Source of the DNA: Gamarada debralockiae
Lineage: Eukaryota; Ascomycota; Leotiomycetes; Helotiales; Hyphodiscaceae
DNA: 57,511 nucleotides
Direction of reading: 5' to 3'
NCBI GenBank assembly: GCA_002803225.1
Contig: NXFV01000362.1
Coordinates: 1-57,511 of the forward strand
The notes below the pieces were generated by a model. That model searched no databases. It was not told the DNA's origin and saw only the letters and a program-made list of their open reading frames with translations. Shown here piece by piece: positions 1 to 10,645 of the stretch. The translations under genes were made by a program, and so were the position numbers. Position 1 is the stretch's first letter. Every line of letters begins with the position of its first letter.

Positions 1-398
1 AGAAAGAAAAGAAGGAGAACAACTCTACGAGATACAAAAGCTTATATACAAGGGCCTTGCTAGCGCGAGCCAACAAGGGTCTGGTATATGACCTAAGCGA
101 ACCCCGCGCAGCACGTGTAGTCACGTGGCTCATGTGAGGACTTGCTGTCGGGTTCCTCACAGAAATAGGGGTGTGCCGTCAGAGTGCACGACAAACAGTG
201 GATGAATCACCTCTAGGGAGAATAATAGGAAGGAGAAGAGCTGATTGTCTAAGCTAAGGCCATCATGGCCGCAAATGGTCCTCGGACCGGAAAACTAAAC
301 GCCTGATGGTCACATGATTGGGGAGCTCTGCTCCACCACAATATGGCTAGGAACTACAGCCTAAAGGACAAGGAGTAGAAGACCTAGTATATCATATA
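1..398. other. Left-edge stretch, no gene seen
   Basis: I see no open frame with protein-family character here. The stretch lies directly beside an LTR and a decayed reverse transcriptase, so it may be further transposon-derived or flanking DNA. I could not place it in any family. Confidence 0.4.
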
Positions 399-582
399 TG
401 TGACGGGTTACACCCATAAGTGGGACTTGGCAGCCTAAGGTAGCCTGCGTTCGTTGCTATAGCAACTAGCCAGTTGCTTACTACTAGATTACTATCAAGT
501 ATTCTTTTCTTCTCTTCTTAGAGTATTCTCTTTGTATATATAGTAGCGTTAGTTTGAAATATAACTCTTGCTAGCTGTCACA
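399..582 (+). mobile_element. Probable solo LTR of a gypsy-type retrotransposon
   Basis: The 184-bp segment begins TGTGAC and ends GTCACA, the short inverted termini (TG...CA) expected of a long terminal repeat. It contains a TATATA stretch near 535-542 in its 3' half. It abuts the decayed reverse transcriptase at 583-860. The bases flanking it (ATATA on the left, CGAAT on the right) do not form a target-site duplication, so it may be one end of a rearranged element and not a clean solo LTR. No second copy was noticed in the window. Confidence 0.5.
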
Positions 583-860
583 CGAATGAAGTGATAGTAG
601 AAGTTGCAAAACCCTAGGAATAATTGTATACTATAAACTATAATAGGCTTCTTCTAGTCTTAAATAACTACAACTTTATTAAAGTTAACTTCAATACTAT
701 TAATTAAGATAATAAAGCCTAGGTATCTTGTCTTTATAACCTTAAACTCGCACTTCTTGATATTAACTTATAGGCCAGTGTCGCGCAAGCGTTGTAGGAC
801 CTTCTTGACGTATAGCTTATATTCTAGGGGGTTATCTAAATAAATTAAGATATCATCGGT
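583..860 (-). mobile_element. Decayed Ty3/gypsy reverse transcriptase fragment
   Basis: Read on the minus strand, the DNA encodes the signature of a gypsy-type reverse transcriptase. DDILIYLDNP is the downstream half of the YxDD active-site box. It is followed by a tract resembling CEFxxxxxxYLGFII and then by LFLGFCNFYYHFIR, which corresponds to the usual LGxxNFYRRFI. Stop codons interrupt the frame after RLRDTGL and after KVVVI, so this is a dead relic. It breaks off at the LTR on its downstream side and at unrelated DNA near 860. The AT-rich, stop-laden state fits RIP-like or neutral decay; no gag, integrase or RNase H is visible. Confidence 0.85.
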
Positions 861-1821
861 GGTTTGTTGGCCCGATCTAGTCAACTAACAGGCTTTGTTC
901 AAGTACGTTTACAGAGCGTTAAGGTATCCGACGCGTGATTGCGGGGAGATCTCGAATGCATCCCCTGCGTCAGGGAACCGAACACTCTCATTTCCTTGTG
1001 ATTAACATTTGAGCCTTTTTGGTGGGCGAATAAAAGTTCTCGTTTCTCGTCCCCCTTGTTCAGGCTTAGGAATGTCTTGATCCAAAACTTTTTCCTGGAG
1101 CCAATCATTTAATTCGTGTCTCATTCGCCTCGTCGAGGCTGGCGAACATATATTCATAGACATCGCACTTTGATTCTCACAATCTTCTCCCTCATCAACA
1201 TATCATACACGCTGTATTGGTGGTATGGAAGCAGTCTTCCGTTTGGAGGCACGTGTAGAGGGCAGACCGAGGAATTTCCCGCAGCATTTGACGATCCGAC
1301 CGATGTCGCCATGTTTTCCAACGGCTCAAGACATCCGTTTGCCATTGGGCTATCCGTTCACTTAGCCCAGGATGCTCAGTCTATACTTGAGTCCTGACAC
1401 CTCGGTGGCTTCAATGCAACAAACTCCGATACTTTGTCATGAAGGTTCCAGGCTGTGTCACCAACACTTCGTGAAGTAGATGAGGTCTTCCTCGGCTTGG
1501 GCCCGATTGTACCGGTGGTGTGGAAAAAGTAAAGATTCTCGCACCTGCTGAGAGTATGGCCGCTTACAACGTTCCGTGGATGCACACTCAGATGCATGAA
1601 GCAAAGAGGTGGCTGCCATCTCAATTTCGAGGGGGTACTTGAAGCAACATCCCACCATCCCTTGCTGCAAATGCTCTCAGTAAATTGTCAATCTCTTCTG
1701 TGTTTCCCAGCCTGCCAACGACTGGCGACAGTCTCCTACTATTTCATCAACTCTCCAGCTCCTTAGCGGCAAGATTGTCCCGTCCAGAACCCATTGCTTT
1801 GTCACCCGAAGTCCCGTACAG
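861..1821. other. Intergenic stretch, no supported gene
   Basis: Several short open frames occur on both strands (the longest about 90 codons), but none shows a recognisable domain, convincing intron structure or biased codon use. No repeat structure was recognised. Confidence 0.4.
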
Positions 1822-2212
1822 ATGTCGCAAAAGAAGCTTCTCCACAACAGCTGCAAAAAATAGTTCGAGTAATGGGTATGATGCTTCAGCAGCCCTTTGC
1901 GCAGTTCCAATTTTTCCAATGACTTACAAGTTGAAGTCGTCAGATCGGTCCTCTGTTAACTCAGCTCCGCCCACGATGGTGACCTCCCAAGAAGCCAGAA
2001 TGCTTGCAACGAGACTCCTAGAGAAATTCTTGGCAGAAGAATCCCCGATACACCATGGAGGAAGTAAAGCGCATCATTTTGAAGATGAGGCAAGGAAGCG
2101 AATGGTTGCAAAGATTGAGGCATTCAACGTTGCGTTCGACAAGAAAGCTCGGACGGGGAAGTACAGAAAAGGGAAATGGCTGAGGCTCTTTGGGCCTAGG
2201 CAGAATTCCTGA
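1822..2212 (+). CDS. Small unrecognised protein family, copy 1 (5' end unresolved or broken)
   Basis: The last about 79 codons (ATG at 1976, stop at 2210-2212) share a pattern with genes at 25829-26165 and 27969-28339: L-[AS]-T-x-x-[IL]-x-x-F-[LM]-A-[DE], a variable spacer, then A-[RK]-[KQ]-x-M-x-[AS]-K-[IL]-x-x-F-x-x-[AV]-F-[DN]. This copy adds a basic C-terminal tail ending GPRQNS. In the other copies the first exon is 53 nt and ends before GTATG. Here a matching ATG at 1822 and a GG|GTATG donor at 1875/1876 exist, but the interval is 54 nt, its frame contains a stop, and the candidate CAG acceptors (1904, 1943, 1964) do not restore phase. Either exon 1 lies elsewhere or the 5' end carries an indel. 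Function unknown. Confidence 0.5.
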
Positions 2213-3161
2213 TATGTTTATCGGATTTCGGAGATGGATCGTGAAACTGGTGCTATGAACTCTGTCACTTGAGGGTTTCATTCAATCCCAAAAAGTCAAG
2301 GAAACCAGCATAAACATTAATCTACAAGCTGTCTTAATTTCCTAGTTTCTTTCCTTACGAGTAATTCGAAGTGAAGATCCTCAGGTGATGACGTTAATCG
2401 CAGAAAGAGAAAGTCACATGACGGCCCTCGAAATGAAGGAATGAAAGAGAAAGGAGTTCTGGCTGATTTTTTAAGGGGTAAGTATCTTAGTTGGAAGGAA
2501 TAATTATGACATTTTGTCTCTCTCATACGCCACTTGAGAGTTCTTATTTCTGGCCCCAGTCTCGCACTTCGTATTCGGTCCAGGTCCGAAACTCAAGCGA
2601 CTTCAAGGTTTCTTGGCAGATACTTGAGATTTGGGAAGATGCGATGCGAGTAGCTGCAATCAGTCTCAGAAGATTATATTTCCTTGGCTCCTGTCGGATT
2701 GTGCGGAAAGACAATATTTAGCCAACTCCTCAATCTGATTGCTTTCCAACCCCAGAAGCATCTGCTTCCTAGTCCGCCGAGTCTGCACAGCCTCGTCCAT
2801 GACGCGCTCCTTGTTTCAGCCTTGGGGATACGCAAATGCGTGTATTTGATGCGAGAAGCGTGATTTGATGGCTGCTATCAAAGATGGCAAGGCTATCAAG
2901 ATGCCACTCTGAAGTAAAATTCTTCTGACGTGGTCGGGTTCAGGCGCAGTCTCGCATCATCGGATTCATCGGATGCTCGATTCAATGTATTTTAACAACG
3001 TACTTTCCATTCTATCTCCAATTTATCTTCTATCAATCAAAGACTATAAGAGTTTGGAATAACCTCGAGCTTTGTCTTCTGCTCTAACTCAAGTTCATCT
3101 TCTCTCTCATCCCATCCCCCCAAAACTCGCCACCTTTGAATTCCCAGATAAACCAGTCAAG
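2213..3161. other. Intergenic region upstream of the serine-rich protein gene
   Basis: No gene is supported. The last 150 bases before 3162 are CT-rich with many TC tracts, as is usual for fungal 5' UTRs and core promoters. Confidence 0.4.
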
Positions 3162-3820
3162 ATGCGTCTCACATCAATTTTCGTTCTCACACTTGCGTCT
3201 GTTTCAACCGTCACTGTACGTTTCATCCTACCATCCTCCTCTTTCCAGATTACTTACCTTCTATCTTCAGGCCATTGCCCAACCAGACTGGTGGGGTGAT
3301 CTAACTTCCGGCTTCGCCAAATTCACCTCCGATTCCGGCGAGTAAGTGCTATTTCCCCATTTACACACACCTCCTCATTCCCCTCTCACTCAAAGCCACT
3401 CCTAACATCAACTCCAGATTCTTCTCAACAGCCACCGCGCTCCCAGCATCCTACTCCTCGATCGTCTCCTCCCTCTCCAGCGAAGCAGCCTCAATCCACT
3501 CCTCTCTATCCGCAGAATACACCTCGCTCACCGCCGTCTCAGGCGCGGACGCAACGTCGATTGCGTCAAGTCTTGCCAGCAAGGCGAGTGCGGTCGAGGC
3601 TTCTTTGACCAGCAAGTTGAGCTCTGCCGCAAGTGAGGCCACGGCTGCGGTTACGGGAACGGCGACCACGGGTGCTGTGGTGACGACAACGAATGCAGCT
3701 GGTGCTACGATTACCAGCACGAGCTTGAGTACCGGTGGTGTCGGGAGAGCAAGGAAAACTGGCGATTTGGGCGTAGTGGCGCTCTTCGGTGGTGCTATGG
3801 TCTTTGCTGCGAATTTGTGA
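3162..3820 (+). CDS. Small serine/alanine/threonine-rich secreted protein, probably GPI-anchored
   Basis: Three exons (3162-3215, 3271-3341, 3418-3820) give 175 residues; both introns have consensus GTACGT/GTAAGT donors and CAG acceptors. The N-terminus is a signal peptide (MRLTSIFVLTLASVSTVTAIAQ), followed by a short aromatic segment (PDWWGD) and a long Ser/Ala/Thr tract that is a likely O-glycosylation region. The C-terminus has a basic hinge (GRARKTGD) and a hydrophobic tail ending VFAANL, the usual arrangement of a GPI-attachment signal. It is expected at the cell wall or plasma membrane. No catalytic domain is visible. Serine-rich GPI proteins of this size are common in filamentous ascomycetes and mostly uncharacterised. 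Confidence 0.75.
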
Positions 3821-4160
3821 TGAAAGGTGGGTGGAAGGTGGTTCTGAGGATTCTGCTTGGATTTCCCGGTTGTTATCTGAACTCAGAATGGAGGACAAAC
3901 GAGGGAGAAAACGAGATGGCCTTTCTACTTGGCGCTTTCGTACGAATACAAGAATGAGTGTTCTATGTGTTTTTCATGTTTGGTGGAAGTCTGCTTGGAC
4001 TTCGTGACCCTTGTCTGTACTCCAAAGGGGGCCAAATGAGGGGAGAAAAGGAGATGCGCTTTCGACTTGTCTTGTTATCTTATTACTTCAAACAATACGG
4101 AGGAAACAATTCATTACTTCATATTACTTCATACATATCGTCCCAAAACATCTCTAATGA

Positions 4161-5287
4161 CTAGATGGAGGTATTAATAGTACAATTAGAATCGTCTTCG
4201 CAAACCGTGGTTCTCTCCAAGTTCTTTCCATAAGGTCCCGTAGGGCCAGAAACATAATGGCACTCGCCAGTAATGCTCTCCAAGTCGCAGTTCTGTCTTG
4301 AGTCTGAATCAGGATATTGTTCGTCACCCCAGTATCCAAGCCAAAGGAGCCAGTCGGCACCTTCTGTAGCTTCCTCAGTAGCACCGATGTCAGCCCCACC
4401 AGCAACGGCAAAGGTGCTCGTGCTGATATCGTAGGTGAATCTGATATGTTGGTTAGCTCTTCCTGTTTTATATGGTAACGAGTTCGAACCAACCCTCGAT
4501 AGTTCTGAGTAACATCCCAATATGGACCAGCATCCGTCGTATCATACAACCCAATAAGACCCAAGATACTGCCCTCATACTCCTGCTTGCCAGACGTGGC
4601 ATAGTTGGCGTGCGAACCCGTAGCAATATAGGTGGTAGGTCTCGAATCCGTCTGAGTGAGCGCATCATAGGTGTATGCGCTTCCACCATTGTGCTCAGAG
4701 AGGTAGATATATTCTGGGACTCCGTCCACGAAGCGGATCATAGAGTGTTCCCAGTCGCCTACGTGATTTCCAAATTGGGTTCCAAGGATGCTGTTCTGTC
4801 GTCAGCGACCAAACTTCGGAGCAAAGAGGGAAAGAATATACGTGAGGCCATGATTATAAGAATAAAAGTAAAAGTAGAAGACATCAACATAATCCGTCTT
4901 ATCGACCACAATGATCGTCGCTGGTGCTGAAGTGTACCCTGAACTATTAGGCTCGATGCCAAGCAACCAAGAGGGGTTGTCCTCCACATTGTCATCGGAG
5001 GTCAGATAGACGTCCGAAGCGAGCTCATCCAGAGTTTCCAAAGTTACAGTAGACTCGACGGCCACGTAGTCGACTTCTGGAGTAACGTGTTGGAGATGTG
5101 TCGCCACGTTGGAAGGCCACCAGGATTCGCCGCTGTAGAGGTAGCTGTAGGGCGCGTAGGTGATGGCATAGTCAGGAATGGTGTCGCGCTTGGTTTTGTC
5201 GAATTTGGGAGCTCTTCGTGGAGTGGCTGCTGCTGATGCCAAGTGCAACGAGGCTCCTAAGAGGAGGAGGCTGGTGAGGCGAACCAT
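4161..5287 (-). CDS. Secreted Vps62-domain protein
   Basis: Three exons (5287-4842, 4790-4494, 4440-4161) encode 340 residues. A cleavable signal peptide (MVRLTSLLLLGASLHLASA) is followed by sequence typical of the fungal Vps62 family (vacuolar protein sorting-associated 62): YAPYSYLYSGESWWPS near the N-terminus, FYFYSYNHG, then GNHVGDWEHSMIRF and the GSHANYA box. These conserved His/Asp/Trp positions are the family hallmark. Exon joins restore frame exactly. The domain was named from a yeast vacuolar-sorting gene, but most fungal members are extracellular proteins of unknown biochemical role. Length is normal for the shorter members, so the gene looks intact. It is transcribed towards the serine-rich gene at 3162-3820 (tail to tail). 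Confidence 0.85.
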
Positions 5288-6096
5288 GATAGCGAAAGTG
5301 CTTAACGAATGGTGGGATAATTATCAGAGAGAATACCCTTCTGCGGCGAGCGACTCAAAGAAGGTGAGCCACTTAACCATTTTCAAAGTCGCGCGGCGAG
5401 GAGGCCTTCTTATATACAGTCGATCAAGAACCGCAGATCTCATGATGCGTCCACCTTCCAAGATCACAACAATGCTTACAAGCCATTTGAGGACGCGTCA
5501 CGGACTTTCCTCTCGAGTGGAGCCTTGCCCTGATTTCTCTCCATATCAAGCTTTCGACAATCTATACTTGCCTGAAATCTAGCAATTGTGACAGGCTGGT
5601 CTACTCGGGAGTCGACGATGGTGGAGTCGAAAGCCGGAAATCGTGATTGAGGTGCAGTCGATCATTGGCAAATCGGATGTCAATGCACCGGGACGATCCG
5701 AAGATGTCGACTTTTCCGAGATGCAACCCCCGCATTTGTTCATTGTGGAGACGATCGGGTATGTAAGATTCGGAGAAATATCTGAATTTAGAAGGTGAGA
5801 TACATTGAGTCTATTTATCTGATTTTATTGCGCTGATAGCTCGAAGGAACGTGGATGAGCGATAGGACGAAGGAATATGGAGCCGGAGCAAGTACAAATT
5901 CTTGGGTGTACAGACTGCAGCCTGTGTCTTTAGCATCCCCTTATCTAACATGGGTCCACAGCAAAGTTCGAGCGAAGTCTAGCCGCGGTGATCTAAGTTA
6001 AGTTCAAACTAAGCAGACTTTCTTTCTCATAAGCGTACTTTCCGAAATCTATATTACTTTCGACGTTGCAACGTCGTCCTTTCTGCTGATAATGGC
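5288..6096. other. Intergenic region, no gene seen
   Basis: This 0.8-kb stretch lies between the start of the Vps62 gene and the stop of the MFS gene, so it contains the Vps62 promoter and the MFS 3' end. Short open frames inside it have no family character. Confidence 0.4.
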
Positions 6097-8050
6097 TTAC
6101 ACAGTCGTTGCAGTCGTTGCAGTCGCGGCAGTCGCCCCAACCTGCCCATGTTTCTCGAGACCCGTCCTCGTCTCGATATGCTCAGTAGCTAAATGCTGCC
6201 TTGAGATGAAAGCACTCAGAACCAAACCAAGTGCTGCAATAGAAGCGTAAAGAATCCACATAGAGCTCAAACTCTTCGCATACGACTTTTGCACCGCCAA
6301 TTTCCCGTTTCCTGAGAGCGTTTGTACCAATTTGACATTTGCTGCCGCTGCGCCTCCAGAGAACTTTTGAGCAACATCCGATGGTAGAACTAAAAGCAGT
6401 TTCCTGTAGTGAGTTTGCATCCGGTTCTGGAAAATAACCCCACCAATTACCACAGAAACGGCGGTGGAAAGGCTGCGAACAAATCCCAACAATGCGGTGG
6501 CTGCAGCAACATCGTCGTGCTCAACTAGTGATTGAAGGCCAATAAGAAGTGGTTGAAAGCCCAGCCCAACTCCGATACCTGCTACAATCTGAAGCAGCAC
6601 GATTTCGGTGAGCGATGAGTTGACTTCCAGCTTGATGAACAATCCGAATCCAAGGCAAGTACCCGCCATTCCGACCCAGATCAGCTCAAGGTATCGTCCA
6701 GTGTGGTGTATGAGATACCCCGCCGCAACGCTGACGATGGATTGAACGAGGGTGATTGGCAGAATTAAGAGTCCAGAGCGAAGAGGTGACGCTTCTCTGA
6801 CTGCTTGGAAATAGAGTGGAAGGAAGTACCAGGATGATACATTTACCTGACATTTTGTAAGCTTAAGTCATGTAGTGAAGAAGTCCGAACTTACGAATCC
6901 ATGCATAAAGCAGACAAGAATGGATGCAACATTCGACCGCTGCTGAAGAATGCGTATCGGCATCAGCGGATTCTTCGCGAACCTGGCTTCATGAACTCCG
7001 AATACCAACACCATTAAGATCCCAAACACAACCAAGCAGAGTACTCTTGGAGACCCCCAAGGACTTATGACACCTCCAAGATTGAGCCCAAGAAGAATCA
7101 TCAAGCTCAACCCAAGAATCAGAACCGTCCCCAACCAATCAATTGCTCGCGCTCCTAGCAAGAGACTTGTCCGAGGATTGTGAACGTGTAAGCAGAAGTA
7201 AAGCACGACGAACACAAAACCAGAGCACGGGAGGTTGATCCACCAATTCCACCTCCAAGACACGTACTCGGTCATCGCTCCTCCAAGAAGAGGTCCAACG
7301 CCGCTGGCAAGACTCCAGACTACTCCCGTAAGTCCGAGGTAGAATCCTCGATCTCTGAGCAATTTTCGTCATCAAAACTTCCAAGACAAAGAGGGAGAGG
7401 TAAAACAAACCTCATGCTGAACAAATCACTGATACAGATATTTGTGAGAACAATCATGCCACCGGCAGCGGAACCTTGAATTGATCGCCCTGCAATCAAA
7501 CTTGCGGTACTTTTAGAAGATGCACAGATAGCTGATCCGACAAAGAAAGTAGCCACAGCTGTGAGGAGAATAACCTTTCGTCCCCAGATATCTGAGAATT
7601 TGGCCCATACCGGCGTCGCCGCAGCACTTGCCAGGAGGTATGCGGATCCGATCCATGTGTAGGCGGTTGCTGAGTGCAGTTCATTAATGATGGTCGGTAT
7701 TGCTGTTGTAGCGATTGTGAAGTCCAAGGCTGCTAGAAACAGGGAAAGCTGAAGTCAACAATTGAAGTTAGTGGGAGGTTTCTTGAGAGTTGACGACAGT
7801 CGACAACAATTGGAATTTGTTGGGGTATACGAACGAAAAGAGCAAGCAGTGTTGCGATCAACTGGAATCTACTGCGAACAGAAGATGATCTTGAAGGATT
7901 TTGGGAACTGCCGTCCTGAGCTTCTAGGTTCGAGCGGCTTGAGCCTTCTCTTTGAAACGGTGGAGGAAGCGGCGATGTTATGAATGATAGGTTTATCGTA
8001 TCCCTATCAACGACTTCAGGACCCTCTGATATTGGCTTTGATGAAGACAT
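6097..8050 (-). CDS. MFS multidrug-type transporter (DHA2, 14-TM class)
   Basis: Four exons (8050-7835, 7748-7411, 7354-6895, 6846-6097) give 587 residues. A hydrophilic N-terminus of about 60 residues precedes the first membrane segment. Then come LAALDFTIATTAIPTI (TM1 motif D1), TYTWIGSAYLL-like TM2, the loop 2-3 motif FSDIWGRK, the GRSIQGSAAGG segment and the WRWNWWINLP motif after TM6. All are hallmarks of the DHA2 drug:H+ antiporter family (Sge1/AflT type). The 14-segment layout and C-terminal cytoplasmic tail are complete. The likely role is proton-driven export of toxic or secondary metabolites at the plasma membrane; the substrate cannot be inferred, because no biosynthetic cluster is adjacent. 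No lesions seen. Confidence 0.92.
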
Positions 8051-9238
8051 AATTCTATATGCAAAATCGAGATGAAGTTAAAAAAACTCATTCGAAAGTG
8101 GGCGACTTCAAACTTTCGAGTCGGTGTAAAGAAGTCATTCAGATTACGCAAGTTCCCTAGCACTCGCGTGGAACATCCCCCTGCTCATCCGATCCCATGG
8201 AATAAGAGGTTGACGACCCGGTGGACTGCTTGTTAAAGATTTGGTATGCTGGTCAGCAGCGATTTGGCATTTAGCTTCGCTGAGCGGGGAAACAGCCGAT
8301 TGGTCTCGGCAATGTCCAGGACAGGGACAGAATAGACGACCCTTGTGCAACTAATGCTGATCCCACATCTAATGTCTTGTAAAAAATCTCTATCTCTGCA
8401 ATCTTCTAAACAATTATTTTGGATGTGAGAATAAAGTTTGATTATTCAAACCTCAATATATTTTAGCTGTGGCTAAGTTGCCACTTGTGCAGGTCGGTTA
8501 AGTAATCGTACTCTCTTAGCAGCTCCAACACGACTAATCCAACTGTAAGGTATGGATATACGATTCGTGCCTAAAGACTTGAGAATATGATCTGAATCCT
8601 TCAAAATCATCTTTCTACGCTTCCATGTGCAACTGCCAAGGTCTTTGCGTCCATCGAATACGAAAAGTTGAGACGCTAAGAACCAGTCTTCGGCCAACTC
8701 TACCTCGTCAAGATTTTGAACTTTTTACTAAGTACGCATCATACAATCTAGCCAAAGAAAGACAGTGTAGAAGTATTGTTCTACTTAGAAAAACGCGCAC
8801 CATAGTCGGAAAGGACTTTAAGAGATGGGCTATCCACATTACACGGGTCCCTTCCCTCCAATTGATCAATCGCACATTATACCTTTAATGTCCAATAGGA
8901 ATGTTTACAAAAAACACAATCTATCAACATCTCTTCTCTGCGATTTCTCTCTTCACTCTCCTAAGCTTCTTTCAAGCTTTGCCGAGTTCTCACACCAATC
9001 GGAGGTCCTTGTACATCTAAGTCCCCATACAATGCTAGTCACAAATCATGCACTGTCCATCACTCTTATATCAATTCCCAAATCGCACTTGGCTGGAGAG
9101 CTTCGTCATCCACTCCAATGGCCAACTTCTCATAACTCCCACACTGAGCCCTCCATTTACCTCTTGATCCGCTCGCATCCAACAGCCCGATCGATCCTGC
9201 AATTATCCCAAACTATTTCAGACTTTTAGGGATTGTAG
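8051..9238. other. Gene-poor stretch upstream of the MFS gene
   Basis: This holds the MFS promoter. An open frame of about 134 codons lies at 8825-9229 on the plus strand but has no signal peptide at its start, no domain and no visible splicing partner. I do not call it a gene. Confidence 0.35.
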
Positions 9239-9559
9239 AGCTTACACCAGAACATATTCTACTCCCTTGCCGTAATCTGGGTCTGGGGACCGGGAACGGT
9301 GCCGGGCTTTTATGCCATCTGGAAGGTTGACGTGTGGAAAGAATACGAAGTTTTCATTAATGCACCGCAGATCAGAATCGCGGCCAATTCGACTTTGGAG
9401 CTGGGAATCAATGGGATTCGTCTGAGGAGCGAGTGTCTTTACTTCCATGAACCAAGAACTCTTTTGCCGTATTCCTATCACGCATGTGAAATTGGGTTTC
9501 AAATTGGGAGCACGGAGACTCTTGCAGCTGGGATATTTGGAGATAAATTTACTCTTTGA
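9239..9559 (+). CDS. Possible terminal exon of an unrecognised gene
   Basis: The frame is open from just after a TAG at 9236-9238 to a TGA at 9557-9559. It reads like protein (evenly mixed hydrophobic and charged residues, aromatic-rich start SLAVIWVWGPG, no low complexity). No family was recognised. If real, it would be a C-terminal exon with its acceptor near 9238-9250 and a 5' exon upstream. The first ATG in this frame is at 9314. An overlapping minus-strand frame of 109 codons exists but looks less protein-like. Treat as tentative. Confidence 0.22.
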   Translation, partial: SLHQNIFYSLAVIWVWGPGTVPGFYAIWKVDVWKEYEVFINAPQIRIAANSTLELGINGIRLRSECLYFHEPRTLLPYSYHACEIGFQIGSTETLAAGIFGDKFTL

Positions 9560-10645
9560 CAGACAAGGCAATGCTTAGGTCACACAGGATCCAATATACA
9601 TGATCACGCTTGTGATTGGTGAAGGGAGGAAGCGTGGGGAAGTCGTAACCATTGCCGGAATGCTAGTTACCGAGACCGTCGCGGGTGCCACAAGGTGTGC
9701 ATTTAGGAGGACCGAGCTAGACAAGGAAGTGTGCCGGCCCGGTAGATGGGGTGATTGTGGGAGACAAGATCTTGGGGTTCGATACAACGGGGTACCTAGG
9801 TCGCCTTGCGGCCTGAATGGAATCTCCTACTCGTAGCTTTCCCCTCCTTCTAATTCGGAATAGTTAAATATTAGCTAGTCCTTAAAATGCCACTGTATTT
9901 CTCCCCAAAACAGCTCCAATTGACAATCCGTTTGAGACATCAGACATGTCTGTCGCTTCATAACGAATTTGACGCCTCTTGAGAACCTACACGCGCGGCC
10001 TAGTATACTCATAGATTGAATTCAAGGTTTAAAAACAACCGAGGCAAAAGTCAAACATATGAAGTCATTGAGATCACTTGGGAGATTCCATCCTAAAGCA
10101 GTCAGCACTTGCAACGGTCGTAAGCGAGTTTCCGTATTCGGATGTCGGGCGCTCTGTTCCGAAGCACTTTACATCAAACGTGACCCTTTTCACCTCCTCA
10201 CATCTTCAACGTCTTTCAAAACTTAATCACTCATCACTTTAACCTATCACAATAGGCATTTCGCCACAATCTTAAACAAAACGCCGAACAGGCTCTGCTA
10301 TTTGTGGGATTTCTAGGAACGTATGAGGTGGCCTGGTTGCACCCCATATTAACCCCAGATTATCCCCACATTTGTCCGTCCAAACCTTAATCAAGCCATC
10401 AACCCCACTTTACTCCTCAATGATAGATTGTGAAGAGGATAGCAATGCGCGGCTGTACACGCTTAAAATCCATTCGGGATATCTCTCCGAGCATGCAGAG
10501 AATTTCCCCAGATTTGATCATGTGAGATGATCTGGCATGCTAGATCTAATCAGTGAGATCGTATTAAAGGCGCTCGACTACCCCTCAATGTAAGGTAAGG
10601 CTTCTGCGTCGTACTATTTAATTTTGTTCCACTAGATTTCCAAGA
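9560..10645. other. Intergenic region upstream of the GH28 gene
   Basis: A plus-strand open frame of 78 codons at 9600-9836 has no recognisable features. The rest carries no gene and is presumably the promoter of the rhamnogalacturonan hydrolase gene. Confidence 0.4.

Noticed and set aside
8825..9229. 134-codon plus-strand open frame
   Set aside because: No domain, no signal peptide, Ser/His/Thr-rich composition resembling translated non-coding DNA, and no clear exon partner.
6097..10645. A secondary-metabolite cluster around the MFS exporter
   Set aside because: No synthase, P450 or other tailoring enzyme lies nearby; the nearest oxidoreductases are distant pseudogenes.
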